Of a stretch of DNA of 64,000 nucleotides, positions 35,482 through 44,100 are shown piece after piece. The notes beneath the pieces are model-generated. The model worked only from the letters and a program-made list of their open reading frames with translations. It was not told the origin of the DNA and made no database searches. Both the position numbers and the translations under genes were made by a program. The DNA comes from Devosia sp. (GTDB lineage: Bacteria > Pseudomonadota > Alphaproteobacteria > Rhizobiales > Devosiaceae), in the NCBI RefSeq assembly GCF_024707125.1, contig NZ_JANQAH010000005.1:1-64000 (forward strand), given 5' to 3'. Every line of letters starts with the position of its first letter. Within the stretch, counting starts at the first letter, position 1.

Positions 35482-36672
35482 GTGAGTGTGAAGACCGGGT
35501 CGGCCGGAGAGGTTTTTGGAGCCTTTCTCAAACTTGGTCTCACAAGCTTCGGCGGGCCTGTCGCACATCTGGGATATTTTCGCGACGAGTTCGTCACAAG
35601 ACGAGGCTGGTTCGACGACAAGGCCTATGGCGATCTCGTTGCGCTCTGCCAGTTTTTGCCGGGACCAGCCTCGAGCCAGGTTGGCTTTGCCATCGGGCTG
35701 ATGCGGGCGGGGCCGTTTGGTGCGGCGGCGGCATGGATCGGGTTCACCCTGCCATCGGCGATTTTGATGGTCGCGGTTGCACTGGGCGCGGCGGCGCTCG
35801 ATGGCGATCTGGCGCAAGGGATTCTGCATGGCTTGAAGCTGGTGGCCGTGGCTGTCGTGGCGCAGGCCGTGCTGGGCATGGCGAAAAGCCTGACGCCGGA
35901 CAGGGCGCGGGCGGGCATTGCCGTGCTGGCCGTGCTTGCCATGGTGGCTTTTGGCGGGGTGCTGGGGCAGGTCGCCGCGATTGTGGTGGGCGTGGCGCTA
36001 GGGCTGGCGCTGTGCCAGGAAAAGGGCAATGGCGCTGTGGCAGAAGCCCAAGCGCCGGTGTCGCGTGGTTTCGGTATTTTCGCGCTGCTGCTGTTTGTCG
36101 GCCTGCTGGTGGTGCTGCCCCTTCTTGCAGGCGTGAACCCGGCTCTGGCGCTGTTCGATGCCTTCTATCGGGCTGGAGCGCTGGTGTTTGGCGGCGGCCA
36201 TGTGGTGTTGCCACTGCTTGAGGCGGGGACGGTTGGACAAGGTTGGCTGAGCGAGAGCACGTTCCTGGCCGGCTATGGCGCGGCACAGGCGATGCCCGGT
36301 CCGCTTTTCACCTTTGCCGCCTATTTGGGGGCAGCGAGTTCCATGCCGCCCAATGGGATTCTGGGCGCGACGATTGCGCTGGTGGCGATCTTCTTGCCGG
36401 GGATTCTTATTCTTGTGGCGGCGCTGCCGTTCTGGCACGGGCTGCGAGGAAATCTCTTCGCACAGGCGGCGATGCGTGGCGCCAATGCGGCCGTGGTCGG
36501 GGTTTTGGCGCTGGCGCTCTATGATCCGGTGTTTACGAGTGCGGTTCTGTCGCCGCTGGACTTTGCGCTGGCTCTGGCGGGGTTTGTGGCGCTGGTGAGC
36601 TGGAAATTGCCGCCGCTGTGGGTGGTTGCGGCACTGGCGGGGATTGGTGGGGTGATTGGGGTGTGGGGCTGA
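35482..36672 (+). CDS. chrA: Chromate transporter ChrA
   Basis: Membrane efflux protein for chromate, 396 residues. The GTG at 35482 follows GGAG by 7 bases; a TTG at 35467 is an alternative. Two homologous CHR domains lie in tandem: the first starts FLKLGLTSFGGPVAHLGYFR with CQFLPGPASSQVGFAIGLMR, the second FDAFYRAGALVFGGGHVVLP with AAQAMPGPLFTFAAYLG. This long-chain two-domain form has about twelve helices. No chrB regulator is adjacent. A REP-like repeat follows. Confidence 0.9.
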   Translation: MSVKTGSAGEVFGAFLKLGLTSFGGPVAHLGYFRDEFVTRRGWFDDKAYGDLVALCQFLPGPASSQVGFAIGLMRAGPFGAAAAWIGFTLPSAILMVAVALGAAALDGDLAQGILHGLKLVAVAVVAQAVLGMAKSLTPDRARAGIAVLAVLAMVAFGGVLGQVAAIVVGVALGLALCQEKGNGAVAEAQAPVSRGFGIFALLLFVGLLVVLPLLAGVNPALALFDAFYRAGALVFGGGHVVLPLLEAGTVGQGWLSESTFLAGYGAAQAMPGPLFTFAAYLGAASSMPPNGILGATIALVAIFLPGILILVAALPFWHGLRGNLFAQAAMRGANAAVVGVLALALYDPVFTSAVLSPLDFALALAGFVALVSWKLPPLWVVAALAGIGGVIGVWG

Positions 36673-36703
36673 GTGCCAGTGATGCCCAGCACAATCACCT
36701 GTC

Positions 36704-36788
36704 GTCATCCTCGGGCTCGACCCGAGGACACTTCACTTGGCGTTGGTGCAGCAAAGTACAGAGCCCTCGGGTCAAGCCCGAGGGTGAC
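36704..36788. repeat. Palindromic repeat, family C
   Basis: GTCATCCTCGGGCTCGACCC (from 36704) and CCTCGGGTCAAGCCCGAGGG (from 36765) are imperfect reverse complements. Located between the converging chrA and NUDIX genes. Confidence 0.8.
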
Positions 36789-36798
36789 GGATTTGTGG

Positions 36799-37398
36799 TC
36801 AGGCTCGACCCCAGGGACGCACGTATCGGGCTGGAGCCCTCACCGATTTCAACCGCTCTGCCGCCTTTGGGGCAAACTCTGCCAGCATCTCGACCTCGCG
36901 CCACTGCGCCGCGTGAACTTCGTCGAGCTGCGCCACGAGTGGCAGGCTCGGATCGGCGACAAACAGATATTGCAGGTCGTGATGGACGTGCGGCGGCTCG
37001 TTGCGGGAGCGCTTGCCGGGAACGTCGTGGCTGTCGATGACGAAGGGCAGGTCCTGGCCCTGATGCCGGGGATGGAGCTTTAGGCCCACGACGCCGGTTT
37101 CTTCTTCCGCTTCACGCTGGGCGGAGAGGTGGAAGAAGGCGCTGGGCTCGTAGTGACCGCCGGGTTGCAGCCAGCGGCCAATGGTGACGTGATCGATGAC
37201 GAGAATTTTGGCGTGATCGGGCGAGAGCACGATGGCGCTGGTGGTCAGGTGCCCCGGCATGGTTTCGCGCAGATCGAGGCGGTGGCCTTCACTCATCTGC
37301 CAGAGCAGCAGTGAGAGATGTTCGGCCGGCGCGGCGACTTCGGCGCGGTAGCGGGAAACTGCCGTGGCGAGGGCGGTGGGAAAGTCTTCGGGCGTCAT
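36799..37398 (-). CDS. NUDIX hydrolase
   Basis: 199 residues, ATG at 37398. NUDIX box seen as GGHYEPSAFFHLSAQREAEE followed by ETGV; the REAEEETG core keeps the metal-binding glutamates, giving residues about 85-107. It should hydrolyse a nucleoside diphosphate linked to another moiety; substrate not predictable. Last gene of a five-gene minus-strand operon, two bases after the VOC gene. Confidence 0.85.
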   Translation of the reverse strand: MTPEDFPTALATAVSRYRAEVAAPAEHLSLLLWQMSEGHRLDLRETMPGHLTTSAIVLSPDHAKILVIDHVTIGRWLQPGGHYEPSAFFHLSAQREAEEETGVVGLKLHPRHQGQDLPFVIDSHDVPGKRSRNEPPHVHHDLQYLFVADPSLPLVAQLDEVHAAQWREVEMLAEFAPKAAERLKSVRAPARYVRPWGRA

Positions 37399-37400
37399 GA

Positions 37401-37757
37401 TCAGCTGCGGGTCTGCAGGGCGATCCGGTTGCCCTCGCTGTCGCCGATTTCGGCGACATGGCTCCCATCGGAGAGCGCAGTCTTGGGAAAGAGCACTTCG
37501 CTGCCGAGGTTTTCGGCGCGGCTGAGTACTGCGTCGATGTCGTCGACGGCAAAGTAGAGTATCGCGCCATTGCGGGTGGGGACATAGACCTCGCCCTCGC
37601 AAAGGGCCCAGCTTGCGCCCTCGGGCGGGGTTTCGGCATAGGCCATCCGGCTTTCGTGCAGGTCGATTGGATCGGCAAAGCCGACGTCGAGAACCTCCCG
37701 ATAGAAGGCTATGGCGCGGTCGAGGTCGGTGGCGGCAATTTCGACGTGCAGGATCAT
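37401..37757 (-). CDS. VOC (glyoxalase/bleomycin resistance) family protein
   Basis: 118 residues, one VOC module. Starts MILHVEIAATDLDRAIAFYR, a typical beta-alpha opening with His4 as possible metal ligand; FAVDDIDAVLSRAENLG and HVAEIGDSEGNRIALQ complete the two halves, with Glu in AEIGD as a further ligand. Enzyme activity is not predictable. One base separates it from ynfA and two from the NUDIX gene. Confidence 0.85.
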   Translation of the reverse strand: MILHVEIAATDLDRAIAFYREVLDVGFADPIDLHESRMAYAETPPEGASWALCEGEVYVPTRNGAILYFAVDDIDAVLSRAENLGSEVLFPKTALSDGSHVAEIGDSEGNRIALQTRS

Positions 37758-37758
37758 G

Positions 37759-38094
37759 TCAGCCTCGTGGTCCGAAAAGGATGAGCGCCGCACCGGCAAG
37801 GGCGAGGAGACCCCCGGCCAGATCCCACTGATCGGGCTGACGGCCCTCGACGGCGAAAAGCCAGATGAGCGACGCGACGATATAGACGCCGCCATAGGCG
37901 GCATAGGCGCGACCGGCGTGGTCGGCTGGAGCAAGCGCCAGCAGCCAGGCAAAGGCGATGAGAGCCAGGAGGCCCGGCGCCAGCCAGAGCGGCGACTTGT
38001 CGAGGCGCCACCAGGCCCAGAAGGCAAAGCAACCGGCGATCTCCGCCAGGGCGGCCAGCGCATAGATGGCGATGGCGGAGAATGGCATGGCCAT
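37759..38094 (-). CDS. YnfA/UPF0060 family small membrane protein
   Basis: 111 residues and four transmembrane helices, the size of the SMR-like YnfA family. Hallmarks are [38 protein letters not shown] and [17 protein letters not shown] at 38094 overlaps the upstream stop. YnfA members act as small multidrug efflux pumps in some enterobacteria; no substrate is known here. Confidence 0.9.
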   Translation of the reverse strand: MAMPFSAIAIYALAALAEIAGCFAFWAWWRLDKSPLWLAPGLLALIAFAWLLALAPADHAGRAYAAYGGVYIVASLIWLFAVEGRQPDQWDLAGGLLALAGAALILFGPRG

Positions 38095-38639
38095 CAGCGG
38101 CGCGGTCCGCATTGGATGGCGGCAAGGCGCTCGGCGAAGCGCGCACGCATGACTTCGTGGGGCGGGGAGAGACGGACGAGGACGAAGAGGTTGTCGGTGG
38201 GAGCTTCGACGACCAGCAGGCCTTCGTCGATGTCGAGCTGCTGCTGGGCGAGGAGGCGGGTCTGGGCGGCGTTGAAAATGCCGAGATCGACCGTCTGGCC
38301 GATGCCATCGCGATTGGTGGTCGAATAGATCACGGCGCCTGCTTCGTTGAAGAGAGCCAGGGACCAGAAGGCGTCGGGCAGCATGCCGCGGAGATAGGCG
38401 GGGCCTTCATCGAGATCGACCTGGCAGAGGCCGTAGACGAGTTCGGGATCGAGCCCCAGGGGATTTGGCTGGCCCGCTTCGACAGGGGGCAGGATCAGCA
38501 TGCGGTTTTTCGCCTCGAAGGCGGAGACGCGGGACCAGGTGGTCTCGTCGGCCAGCATGGGCAGTGTGAGGATGACGAGAATGTGGATGATGCCGCCGAG
38601 GAGGACGCCGCCGAGCAGCCAGAGAATGACGCGGGTCAT
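38094..38639 (-). CDS. DUF1254 domain protein, membrane anchored
   Basis: 181 residues. One N-terminal hydrophobic helix ([20 protein letters not shown]) anchors a periplasmic domain with [20 protein letters not shown] and [11 protein letters not shown]. It matches the DUF1254 half of proteins in which DUF1254 and DUF1214 are usually fused; here the DUF1214 half is the separate upstream gene, overlapping by four bases. Function unknown. Confidence 0.8.
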   Translation of the reverse strand: MTRVILWLLGGVLLGGIIHILVILTLPMLADETTWSRVSAFEAKNRMLILPPVEAGQPNPLGLDPELVYGLCQVDLDEGPAYLRGMLPDAFWSLALFNEAGAVIYSTTNRDGIGQTVDLGIFNAAQTRLLAQQQLDIDEGLLVVEAPTDNLFVLVRLSPPHEVMRARFAERLAAIQCGPRR

Positions 38640-39211
38640 GCGCAGGCCCCCCGCGTGATCTTGGGCATGGTGTCATTGTCCGAGCCGAAGCCGGAAAAGG
38701 CGGTGGTGTCGTAGAGCGTCAATTCGAGCGAGAAGGGGCCGCTGCCGGTGAGTTCGAGCCAATTGCCCGGCGAGAGGGTTTGGCCGACATGGATGACCAT
38801 GCTGCCTGTGCTGATGCGGGCGATTTCGCTGGAGCGCAGGGCCAGATCGGTTCCGGGGGCGGCGAGATTGATGCCCTCGTTGTTCACCGCCACGAGCGTC
38901 CAGAAGCTCGAGACGGGCACATGGCCTTCGAGCGTATAGGCGCAGGAAAGATCGAGCGCCTCGCCTTCGCTATCGGTGGTGGCAACGAATTTCAGACCCT
39001 CGGCGCGGCCGAGCTGCAGCGCGGCTTCGCGAGTGAGATGGCCGCGCGAATAGGGATTGGGGGCGGATGAACCAAGGTCGGGCCAGGAAACCCAAGGACC
39101 GATTTGCGCGGCGCCAAACAGGCGCCCATCGGTCAGCGCATAGTAGCTGAGGCCGAAACCCGTCGCGAGGGCAATGGCGATGGAAACGAGGAGCAGAAGG
39201 ACAAACCGCAT
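38636..39211 (-). CDS. DUF1214 domain protein, exported
   Basis: 191 residues, first gene of the five-gene minus operon. Signal or anchor MRFVLLLLVSIAIALATGFG. The domain shows GPWVSWPDLGSSAPNPYSRG, SFWTLVAVNNEGINLAAPG and GNWLELTGSGPFSLELTLYD, the usual DUF1214 order. Two Cys (LDLSCAYTLEG, TRGACA). Expected in the periplasm together with the DUF1254 product. ATG at 39211. Confidence 0.82.
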   Translation of the reverse strand: MRFVLLLLVSIAIALATGFGLSYYALTDGRLFGAAQIGPWVSWPDLGSSAPNPYSRGHLTREAALQLGRAEGLKFVATTDSEGEALDLSCAYTLEGHVPVSSFWTLVAVNNEGINLAAPGTDLALRSSEIARISTGSMVIHVGQTLSPGNWLELTGSGPFSLELTLYDTTAFSGFGSDNDTMPKITRGACA

Positions 39212-39385
39212 ATTGGTTCAGCAACCTCTATGGTTAGGCATGGGGTGCTGGACCGGCAGCGCTGCGAACGGTTTAGGCTATAGCAATCCATGGCGCAGGG
39301 CGGAAGCCCGTTCCCATAGCGCTCAACCGATGTTGCGGACAAAAGCAACGGAAGGCAGGATTGCCCTTGTGATTTGGGGGGGACA

Positions 39386-40249
39386 ATGACCATTCCGGGG
39401 GAGGAGCTTCGGCAGCAGGTTGAGGCCATGGTCGGCTTTGCGCCCGACGAGTGGCGAGAGGTTCATGGCGGCTATACGCCGGCGAAGCGCTATCTGGTTC
39501 GAACCGGCAGCAGGTCGGCCTTCGTCAAGCTGGCGACGACCCCGCTGACGGCGCGCATGCTGACGCGCGAAATTGCCAACTATCGGAATCTCTCGGGGCC
39601 ATTCATGCCCAAGGTCCTTGGTTGGCTTGAGGACGCAGTCGTGCCGATGCTGGCCATTGAAGACCTGAGCACAGCCTATTGGCCGCCGCCCTGGACGGCG
39701 GAGACCGCCGCGCTGGTGATCGACCAGATCCACAGGATGCATGGGACGAGCGGCAGTATCGAGCGGTGGGGCTTTCTCGATGGGGGGCGGGAGCCGGGCT
39801 GGGCGAGCGTGGCGCGCGATACCGCTCCATTCCTGTCGCTGGGACTGGTGACGCAGGAATGGCTGAGAGTTGGCTTGCCGGTGCTGGTCGATGCGGAGAC
39901 GCGGTGTGAACTGGGCGGCGAGGCGGTGACGCATCTGGACCTGCGCAGCGACAATATCTGCATCCACGAGGGCACGGTGAAATTCATCGACTGGGCCGAG
40001 GGCGGGATCGGCAGCGCCGAGGTCGATCTTGGCTTTATGCTGCCGAGCCTGGCCTATGAGGGTGGGCCACTGCCCGATGCGGTCATGCCGGGGGCGCCGG
40101 AGGTTGCTGCGCTGGTTTCGGGGTATTTTGCCTCGCGGGCCGGCCTGCCCATCATTCCCGACGCGCCGCTGGTGCGGCGGGTGCAGCGCGAACAGCTGTC
40201 CACGGCGCTGCCTTGGGTGCAGAGGGCGCTGGGCCTGCCGGGCTTTTAG
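39386..40249 (+). CDS. Phosphotransferase (APH) family protein
   Basis: 287 residues from the ATG at 39386, after a G-rich GGGGGGGACA. Aminoglycoside phosphotransferase/choline kinase fold: VHGGYTPAKRYLVRTGS and AFVKLA (ATP-binding Lys), Brenner motif VTHLDLRSDNICI (catalytic Asp about 186) and metal-binding IDWAEGGIGSAEVDLG (about 204). The substrate could be an alcohol or amino sugar; drug resistance should not be inferred. Its stop overlaps that of the converging PBP gene. Confidence 0.82.
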   Translation: MTIPGEELRQQVEAMVGFAPDEWREVHGGYTPAKRYLVRTGSRSAFVKLATTPLTARMLTREIANYRNLSGPFMPKVLGWLEDAVVPMLAIEDLSTAYWPPPWTAETAALVIDQIHRMHGTSGSIERWGFLDGGREPGWASVARDTAPFLSLGLVTQEWLRVGLPVLVDAETRCELGGEAVTHLDLRSDNICIHEGTVKFIDWAEGGIGSAEVDLGFMLPSLAYEGGPLPDAVMPGAPEVAALVSGYFASRAGLPIIPDAPLVRRVQREQLSTALPWVQRALGLPGF

Positions 40250-42405
40250 AGGCCGGTCGTGACCTTGGGGGCGCTCGCCTGATCCGAGACCGGCTGCAGG
40301 ACGTCGATTGCGGCATCGAGGCGGTCCGCCAGATCGAGAAGCTTGCGGGCGGCGGCCGGCGTCAGGTTGGGCGGACGCTGGACCACTTCCTCTACCGGCT
40401 CTTCGGTTCCAGCATCGGCGACCACGGTCTGGGTGGGCACGAAGTCGATGCCGAAGACCGGTTTGATCTCGATATTGGTATGGGCATAGGCCATGAACTT
40501 TTGCCACGCGACGGTGGGCAGGGTGCCGCCGGTGAGGTTGTTGGTTGGGCGGTAGTCGTCATTGCCGAACCAGACGGCGGCGACATAATTGCCGGTAAAG
40601 CCGGCAAACCAGGCGTCGCGATAGGAGGTCGTGGTGCCGGTCTTGCCGAGCGTCGGCACGCCTTCGATCTTTGCGCGGGTGCCGGTGCCGGCCTGGGTCA
40701 CCGCATACATCATCTGGTTCATATAGGCGACGGTCTGCTCGGAGAGCACGCGCTCGCGCGGGGCATCGGGATCGGCTTCCCAGACGAGGTCGCCGCCCAG
40801 CGTCGTCATGCGGGTAATGCCGAAGGCGGGGGTCTTGTAGCCGTCATTGGCAAAGACGGCATAGGACGAGGTCATGTCGATGACCGAGACCGAAGCAACG
40901 CCGAGGGCGAGGGAACGGGTGACCGGATATTCGGCGCGGAGGCCCATGCGATGGCTGAGCTGGGCGATCGGCTCGCGGCCAGTCTTGATCGAGAGGGTTA
41001 CGGGGACCGTGTTGAGCGACTGGGCAAAGGCGCTTTGGAGGCTCACCGTGCCCTTGTAGCTGCGGCCATAGTTCTGCGGGCACCAGTCGCCGATGCAGAC
41101 GGGACGATCGGTGATGGGGTCGGAGGGAGTGAGGCCGAGCTGCTCGAAGGCTTCGGAATAGACAAAAACCTTGTAGGCGGAGCCGGGCTGGCGGGTGGAG
41201 ACGATGGCGCGGTTGAACTGACTCTTGCCATAGTCCATGCCGCCGACCATGGCGCGGATGGCACCTTGCGTGTCGGTAACGACCATGGCGGCCTGGGTGA
41301 CCTTGTACTGCTCGCCCTGTTCGCGGACGACCGAGGTGACGGCTTCCTCGGCGTATTTCTGCAGCGTCGTATCGATGGTGGTGCGGACGAGGAAATTGTT
41401 CCCCGGCGCATTGGTTTCCTCGATCTTGAGTTTTGCCTCTTCGAAGGCCCAATCGAGGAAGTAGTTCGGCGAATTGATATCGGCAGTGCGGTCGATGGGC
41501 GCTGCGGGGTGGCGGCGGGCGGCGGTCACCTGGCCTTCGGTGAGAAAGCCCGAGGCGACGAGATTGGTGAGGACGAGATTGGCGCGGCCGCGGGCGGCGG
41601 CGAGGTCGACGTGTGGCGCGTAGCGGGTGGGGGCCTTGAACATGCCGGCGAGCATGGCGGCTTCCGCGAGGTTAATGTCCTGCACGCGCTTGCCGAAATA
41701 GAATTCGGCCGCGGCGGTGACGCCAAAATTGCCGCCGCCCATATAGGCGCGGTCGAAGTAAAGCTTGAGGATCTCGTCCTTGGAATAATGCCATTCGAGC
41801 CAGACGGCGAGGAAGGCTTCGATGATCTTGCGCTCAAGCGTGCGCTCGGAGGAGAGGAAGAGGTTTTTCGCCAGCTGCTGGGTAAGCGAGGAGCCGCCCT
41901 GGGTGGAATTGTCGCCCTGGGCGTTGGAGGCGAGGGCGCGCAGCGTGCCGACGATGTCGATGCCAAAGTGTTCGTAAAAACGCCGGTCTTCGGTGGCGAG
42001 GGTCGCCTTGATCAGGAAGTCGGGCATCTGGTCGAGCGCGACGCTGTCGTCGGAGCGAATGCCGCGGCGGCCGATTTCATTGCCGAAGCGATCGAGGAAG
42101 ACGACGGAATAGTCCTCGGCCTTGTTGAAGGCGCCGCGATCGATGATGTTGAAGGCGGGAAGGGCAAAGGCGGTGACGATCACCGCACCGATGGCGCCGA
42201 AGGTGAAGGCGTCGGAGAGGATTTCGACGAAGAAGCGTTTTATGCCGGTGACGTGGAACCGGCTCATGAAATCCTGGTAGCGCGTGTACCAGCGGCCGAG
42301 CGTCTGCCAGAATTCGTAGAGCGAGGAGTCGAGCCAAGCGTCAGCCGCCAGCATGCCGCCGGCGCGCTTTTGCCGCTTTTGCTTGCTATAGAACGGATCC
42401 TGCAC
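40246..42405 (-). CDS. Bifunctional penicillin-binding protein, class A (PBP1A type)
   Basis: Polymerises and cross-links peptidoglycan. 719 residues from a GTG at 42405 that follows AGGGG. Order of parts: a short cytoplasmic segment, one transmembrane helix near 65-90 (GAIGAVIVTAFALPAFNII), GT51 glycosyltransferase with ATEDRRFYEHFGID (catalytic Glu about 137) and QGGSSLTQQLAKNLFL, then transpeptidase with the SxxK motif RQPGSAYK (about 406), SLN (about 450) and KTGTTTSYRDAW (about 587). All catalytic motifs are intact. The C-terminus is acidic (GTEEPVEEVVQ). Monocistronic, convergent with the phosphotransferase gene. Confidence 0.93.
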   Translation of the reverse strand: MQDPFYSKQKRQKRAGGMLAADAWLDSSLYEFWQTLGRWYTRYQDFMSRFHVTGIKRFFVEILSDAFTFGAIGAVIVTAFALPAFNIIDRGAFNKAEDYSVVFLDRFGNEIGRRGIRSDDSVALDQMPDFLIKATLATEDRRFYEHFGIDIVGTLRALASNAQGDNSTQGGSSLTQQLAKNLFLSSERTLERKIIEAFLAVWLEWHYSKDEILKLYFDRAYMGGGNFGVTAAAEFYFGKRVQDINLAEAAMLAGMFKAPTRYAPHVDLAAARGRANLVLTNLVASGFLTEGQVTAARRHPAAPIDRTADINSPNYFLDWAFEEAKLKIEETNAPGNNFLVRTTIDTTLQKYAEEAVTSVVREQGEQYKVTQAAMVVTDTQGAIRAMVGGMDYGKSQFNRAIVSTRQPGSAYKVFVYSEAFEQLGLTPSDPITDRPVCIGDWCPQNYGRSYKGTVSLQSAFAQSLNTVPVTLSIKTGREPIAQLSHRMGLRAEYPVTRSLALGVASVSVIDMTSSYAVFANDGYKTPAFGITRMTTLGGDLVWEADPDAPRERVLSEQTVAYMNQMMYAVTQAGTGTRAKIEGVPTLGKTGTTTSYRDAWFAGFTGNYVAAVWFGNDDYRPTNNLTGGTLPTVAWQKFMAYAHTNIEIKPVFGIDFVPTQTVVADAGTEEPVEEVVQRPPNLTPAAARKLLDLADRLDAAIDVLQPVSDQASAPKVTTGL

Positions 42406-42539
42406 GCGAAACCCCTGGGCCCTAGGCGCCTGAATGTGTCTTGCGCCCCCGGGCAATGCAATTGCATCGCTGGAATATGATTGCGCCGGGGCCAAGACAA
42501 GCGCAAACCGGCAACAGGATAAACGAGACGACCTTGCCA

Positions 42540-42995
42540 ATGTCCTTCTGGGAAGAAAAAACGCTTGATCAAATGACCGCGACGGAGTGGGAAGCACTCT
42601 GCGACGGCTGCGGGCGCTGCTGCCTGATCAAGCTCGAGGACGAGGATACGGGCACACTGATTACGTCGGATGTGCGCTGCCAGTTGCTCGACGGGGACAA
42701 GTGCACCTGCACCGACTATCCCAACCGGCAAAAGATCGTGCCCGACTGCATCAAGCTGACGCCGCAGAATGTGACCGAGATCAAATGGATCCCCACGACC
42801 TGCGCCTATCGCCGGCTGGCCGAGGGCAAGGGGCTCGCCTGGTGGCATCCGCTGGTTTCAGGCGATCCGCAGACGGTGATCGATGTCGGGGTTTCGGTGT
42901 CGGGCCGGACGTTCCTCGAGACCGAAGTCGACCCGGAAGAGTGGGAAGAGCACGCGGTAGAATGGCCGGAATGGGAGCCGCCAGAGCACCTGTAG
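42540..42995 (+). CDS. YcgN family cysteine-cluster protein (UPF0260)
   Basis: 151 residues from the ATG at 42540 (MSFWEEKTLDQMTATEWEAL). The cysteine cluster CDGCGRCC (about 22-29), followed by DVRCQLLDGDKCTCTDY, DCIKL and TTCAYRRL, defines the family and suggests binding of zinc or an iron-sulfur centre. LAWWHPLVSGDPQTV is also family-specific. Role unknown. Divergent from the PBP gene with 134 bases between starts. Confidence 0.9.
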   Translation: MSFWEEKTLDQMTATEWEALCDGCGRCCLIKLEDEDTGTLITSDVRCQLLDGDKCTCTDYPNRQKIVPDCIKLTPQNVTEIKWIPTTCAYRRLAEGKGLAWWHPLVSGDPQTVIDVGVSVSGRTFLETEVDPEEWEEHAVEWPEWEPPEHL

Positions 42996-43015
42996 CGCTC
43001 CTTGTTGAGTCGAAT

Positions 43016-43043
43016 TTGTCACACAAGAGATGTCGTGTGACAA
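43016..43043. promoter_or_regulatory. Operator-like dyad upstream of the GGDEF-like gene
   Basis: TTGTCACAC (43016-43024) and GTGTGACAA (43035-43043) are perfect 9-base inverted arms 10 bases apart, in an AT-rich gap. A GTAA-N7-TTAAC element (43092-43107) and TATAGT (43109-43114) follow. Regulator unknown. Confidence 0.5.
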
Positions 43044-43158
43044 TTGATTTGCCGCCAAGCAAAACGACATCTTGCCAAATCATTAATGATGGTAACTTCT
43101 CATTAACTATAGTGTGACCAGATCGGGCAGCAAAAAGACTGCGCCGGGGGCGGGCATA

Positions 43159-43789
43159 ATGAGCATGACCGAAGCTTTCCAAAAAAGACGGGCTGTGGCA
43201 GAAGGTTAGATCTCTGCTCGGGCGTCACGCGGAGAGGCGGGATGCGCGGCGACCAATGTCGTCGGCAGGCTCTCCCAAGCGGCATTCGGCGGCTCGTCCG
43301 ATCGAGGAAGAGCTGCAAAGAGCCTGGATGCTCGCGGCGGAACGCAATGTCTCGCTCTGTGTCGTGGCTCTCGAAATCGACTGCTTTGGCGAATATCTCG
43401 CCGCCTATGGCCGCGATGCGGCGGAAGACTGCCTCGAGACGCTGGAACGGGTGATCGCTTCGCTGTTGAAGCGCGACGAAGACTGCTGCCTGCGCCTGGG
43501 GCAGAGCGGCTTCCTGCTGGTTCTGCCCGATATGCCCATGCTGATGGGGCGCGATCTCGCCAACAAGATCAACCAGGCGGTGCGCCGCGAGGGTCTGGTC
43601 AACAAGGAAAGCCACGCCGGGGCGGTGACGCTGGGTGCGGGGCTGGCCGTAGTCAATCCTGTGCCGCCTTTTGACAAGGATGTGCTCGATACCGCCAAGA
43701 GCGCCCTGCGCAAGGCACAGCGCCGCGGACTGGCGCGGCTGGAAATTGCCGATATGCGTCTTAGCGATAAGCGGGAAGTGGCGGCCTAA
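43159..43789 (+). CDS. Degenerate GGDEF-like protein, probable frameshift near its start
   Basis: Main domain from about 43310 to the end: VSLCVVALEIDCFGEYLAAY, then RDAAEDCLETLERVIASLL, then RLGQSGFLLVLPDMPMLMG, the fold of a diguanylate cyclase. The GGDEF signature is replaced by GQSGF, so c-di-GMP synthesis is not expected. An ATG at 43256 gives 177 residues. An ATG at 43159 (MSMTEAFQK) joins the same frame if one A is removed from the six-A run at 43181-43186, adding DGLWQKVRSLLGRHAERRDA, which reads like coding sequence. Total would be about 209 residues. CtrA-like half-site upstream. Confidence 0.62.
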
Positions 43790-43840
43790 GGGAGCCGGAA
43801 CGCCTCTCGCGGTCGAGCTCATCCAAGATTTATCCGTGGT

Positions 43841-43913
43841 CGTTACCACCGGGCGTGTCCCGGTAGTCCCCAGCGGAGGCGAGATGGATTGCCGGGACAA
43901 GCCCGGCGATGAC
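43841..43913. repeat. Dispersed palindromic repeat, family B
   Basis: Second copy of the element at 15921-15989. A 40-base central and right-hand stretch starting TCCCCAGCGGAGG is nearly identical. It occupies most of the 311-base gap before the Hsp70-like gene. Confidence 0.85.
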
Positions 43914-43976
43914 GCCGGAACGGGTGGGGTGGTGGTCTGCCGCCATTCGAGCATAGCTCTCATGGCCTTCTCTCCT

Positions 43977-44001
43977 CAAATCGCTCCACTGGAGCGATTT
44001 G
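43977..44001. repeat. Perfect inverted repeat upstream of the Hsp70-like gene
   Basis: CAAATCGCTCC (43977-43987) and GGAGCGATTTG (43991-44001) with a 3-base loop, 100 bases before the Hsp70-like start. No T tract follows on either strand; could be an operator or mRNA hairpin. Confidence 0.6.
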
Positions 44002-44100
44002 CCCTGCGGGACGGTTCGAAGTTGCCAACGCCTCCCCAACCCCTTATAGGGGCCGTCCCTGCGCGCTTGCCGCGCCTTCCCCAGATATGGACGGCTCAAA

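Noticed and set aside
39386..40249. Aminoglycoside resistance gene
   Set aside because: The protein has the general APH/choline-kinase fold but no feature that assigns it to a resistance enzyme; chromosomal relatives mostly act on metabolites.
40213..42480. 755-codon open frame on the plus strand opposite the PBP gene
   Set aside because: It lies entirely antisense to a gene with all GT51 and transpeptidase motifs. Long antisense frames are expected from high-GC codon bias, and the translation is low-complexity (Gly/Asp/Glu/Val) without any domain.
43256..43789. Active diguanylate cyclase
   Set aside because: The active-site signature is GQSGF, lacking the GG(D/E)EF acidic residues needed for metal and GTP turnover.
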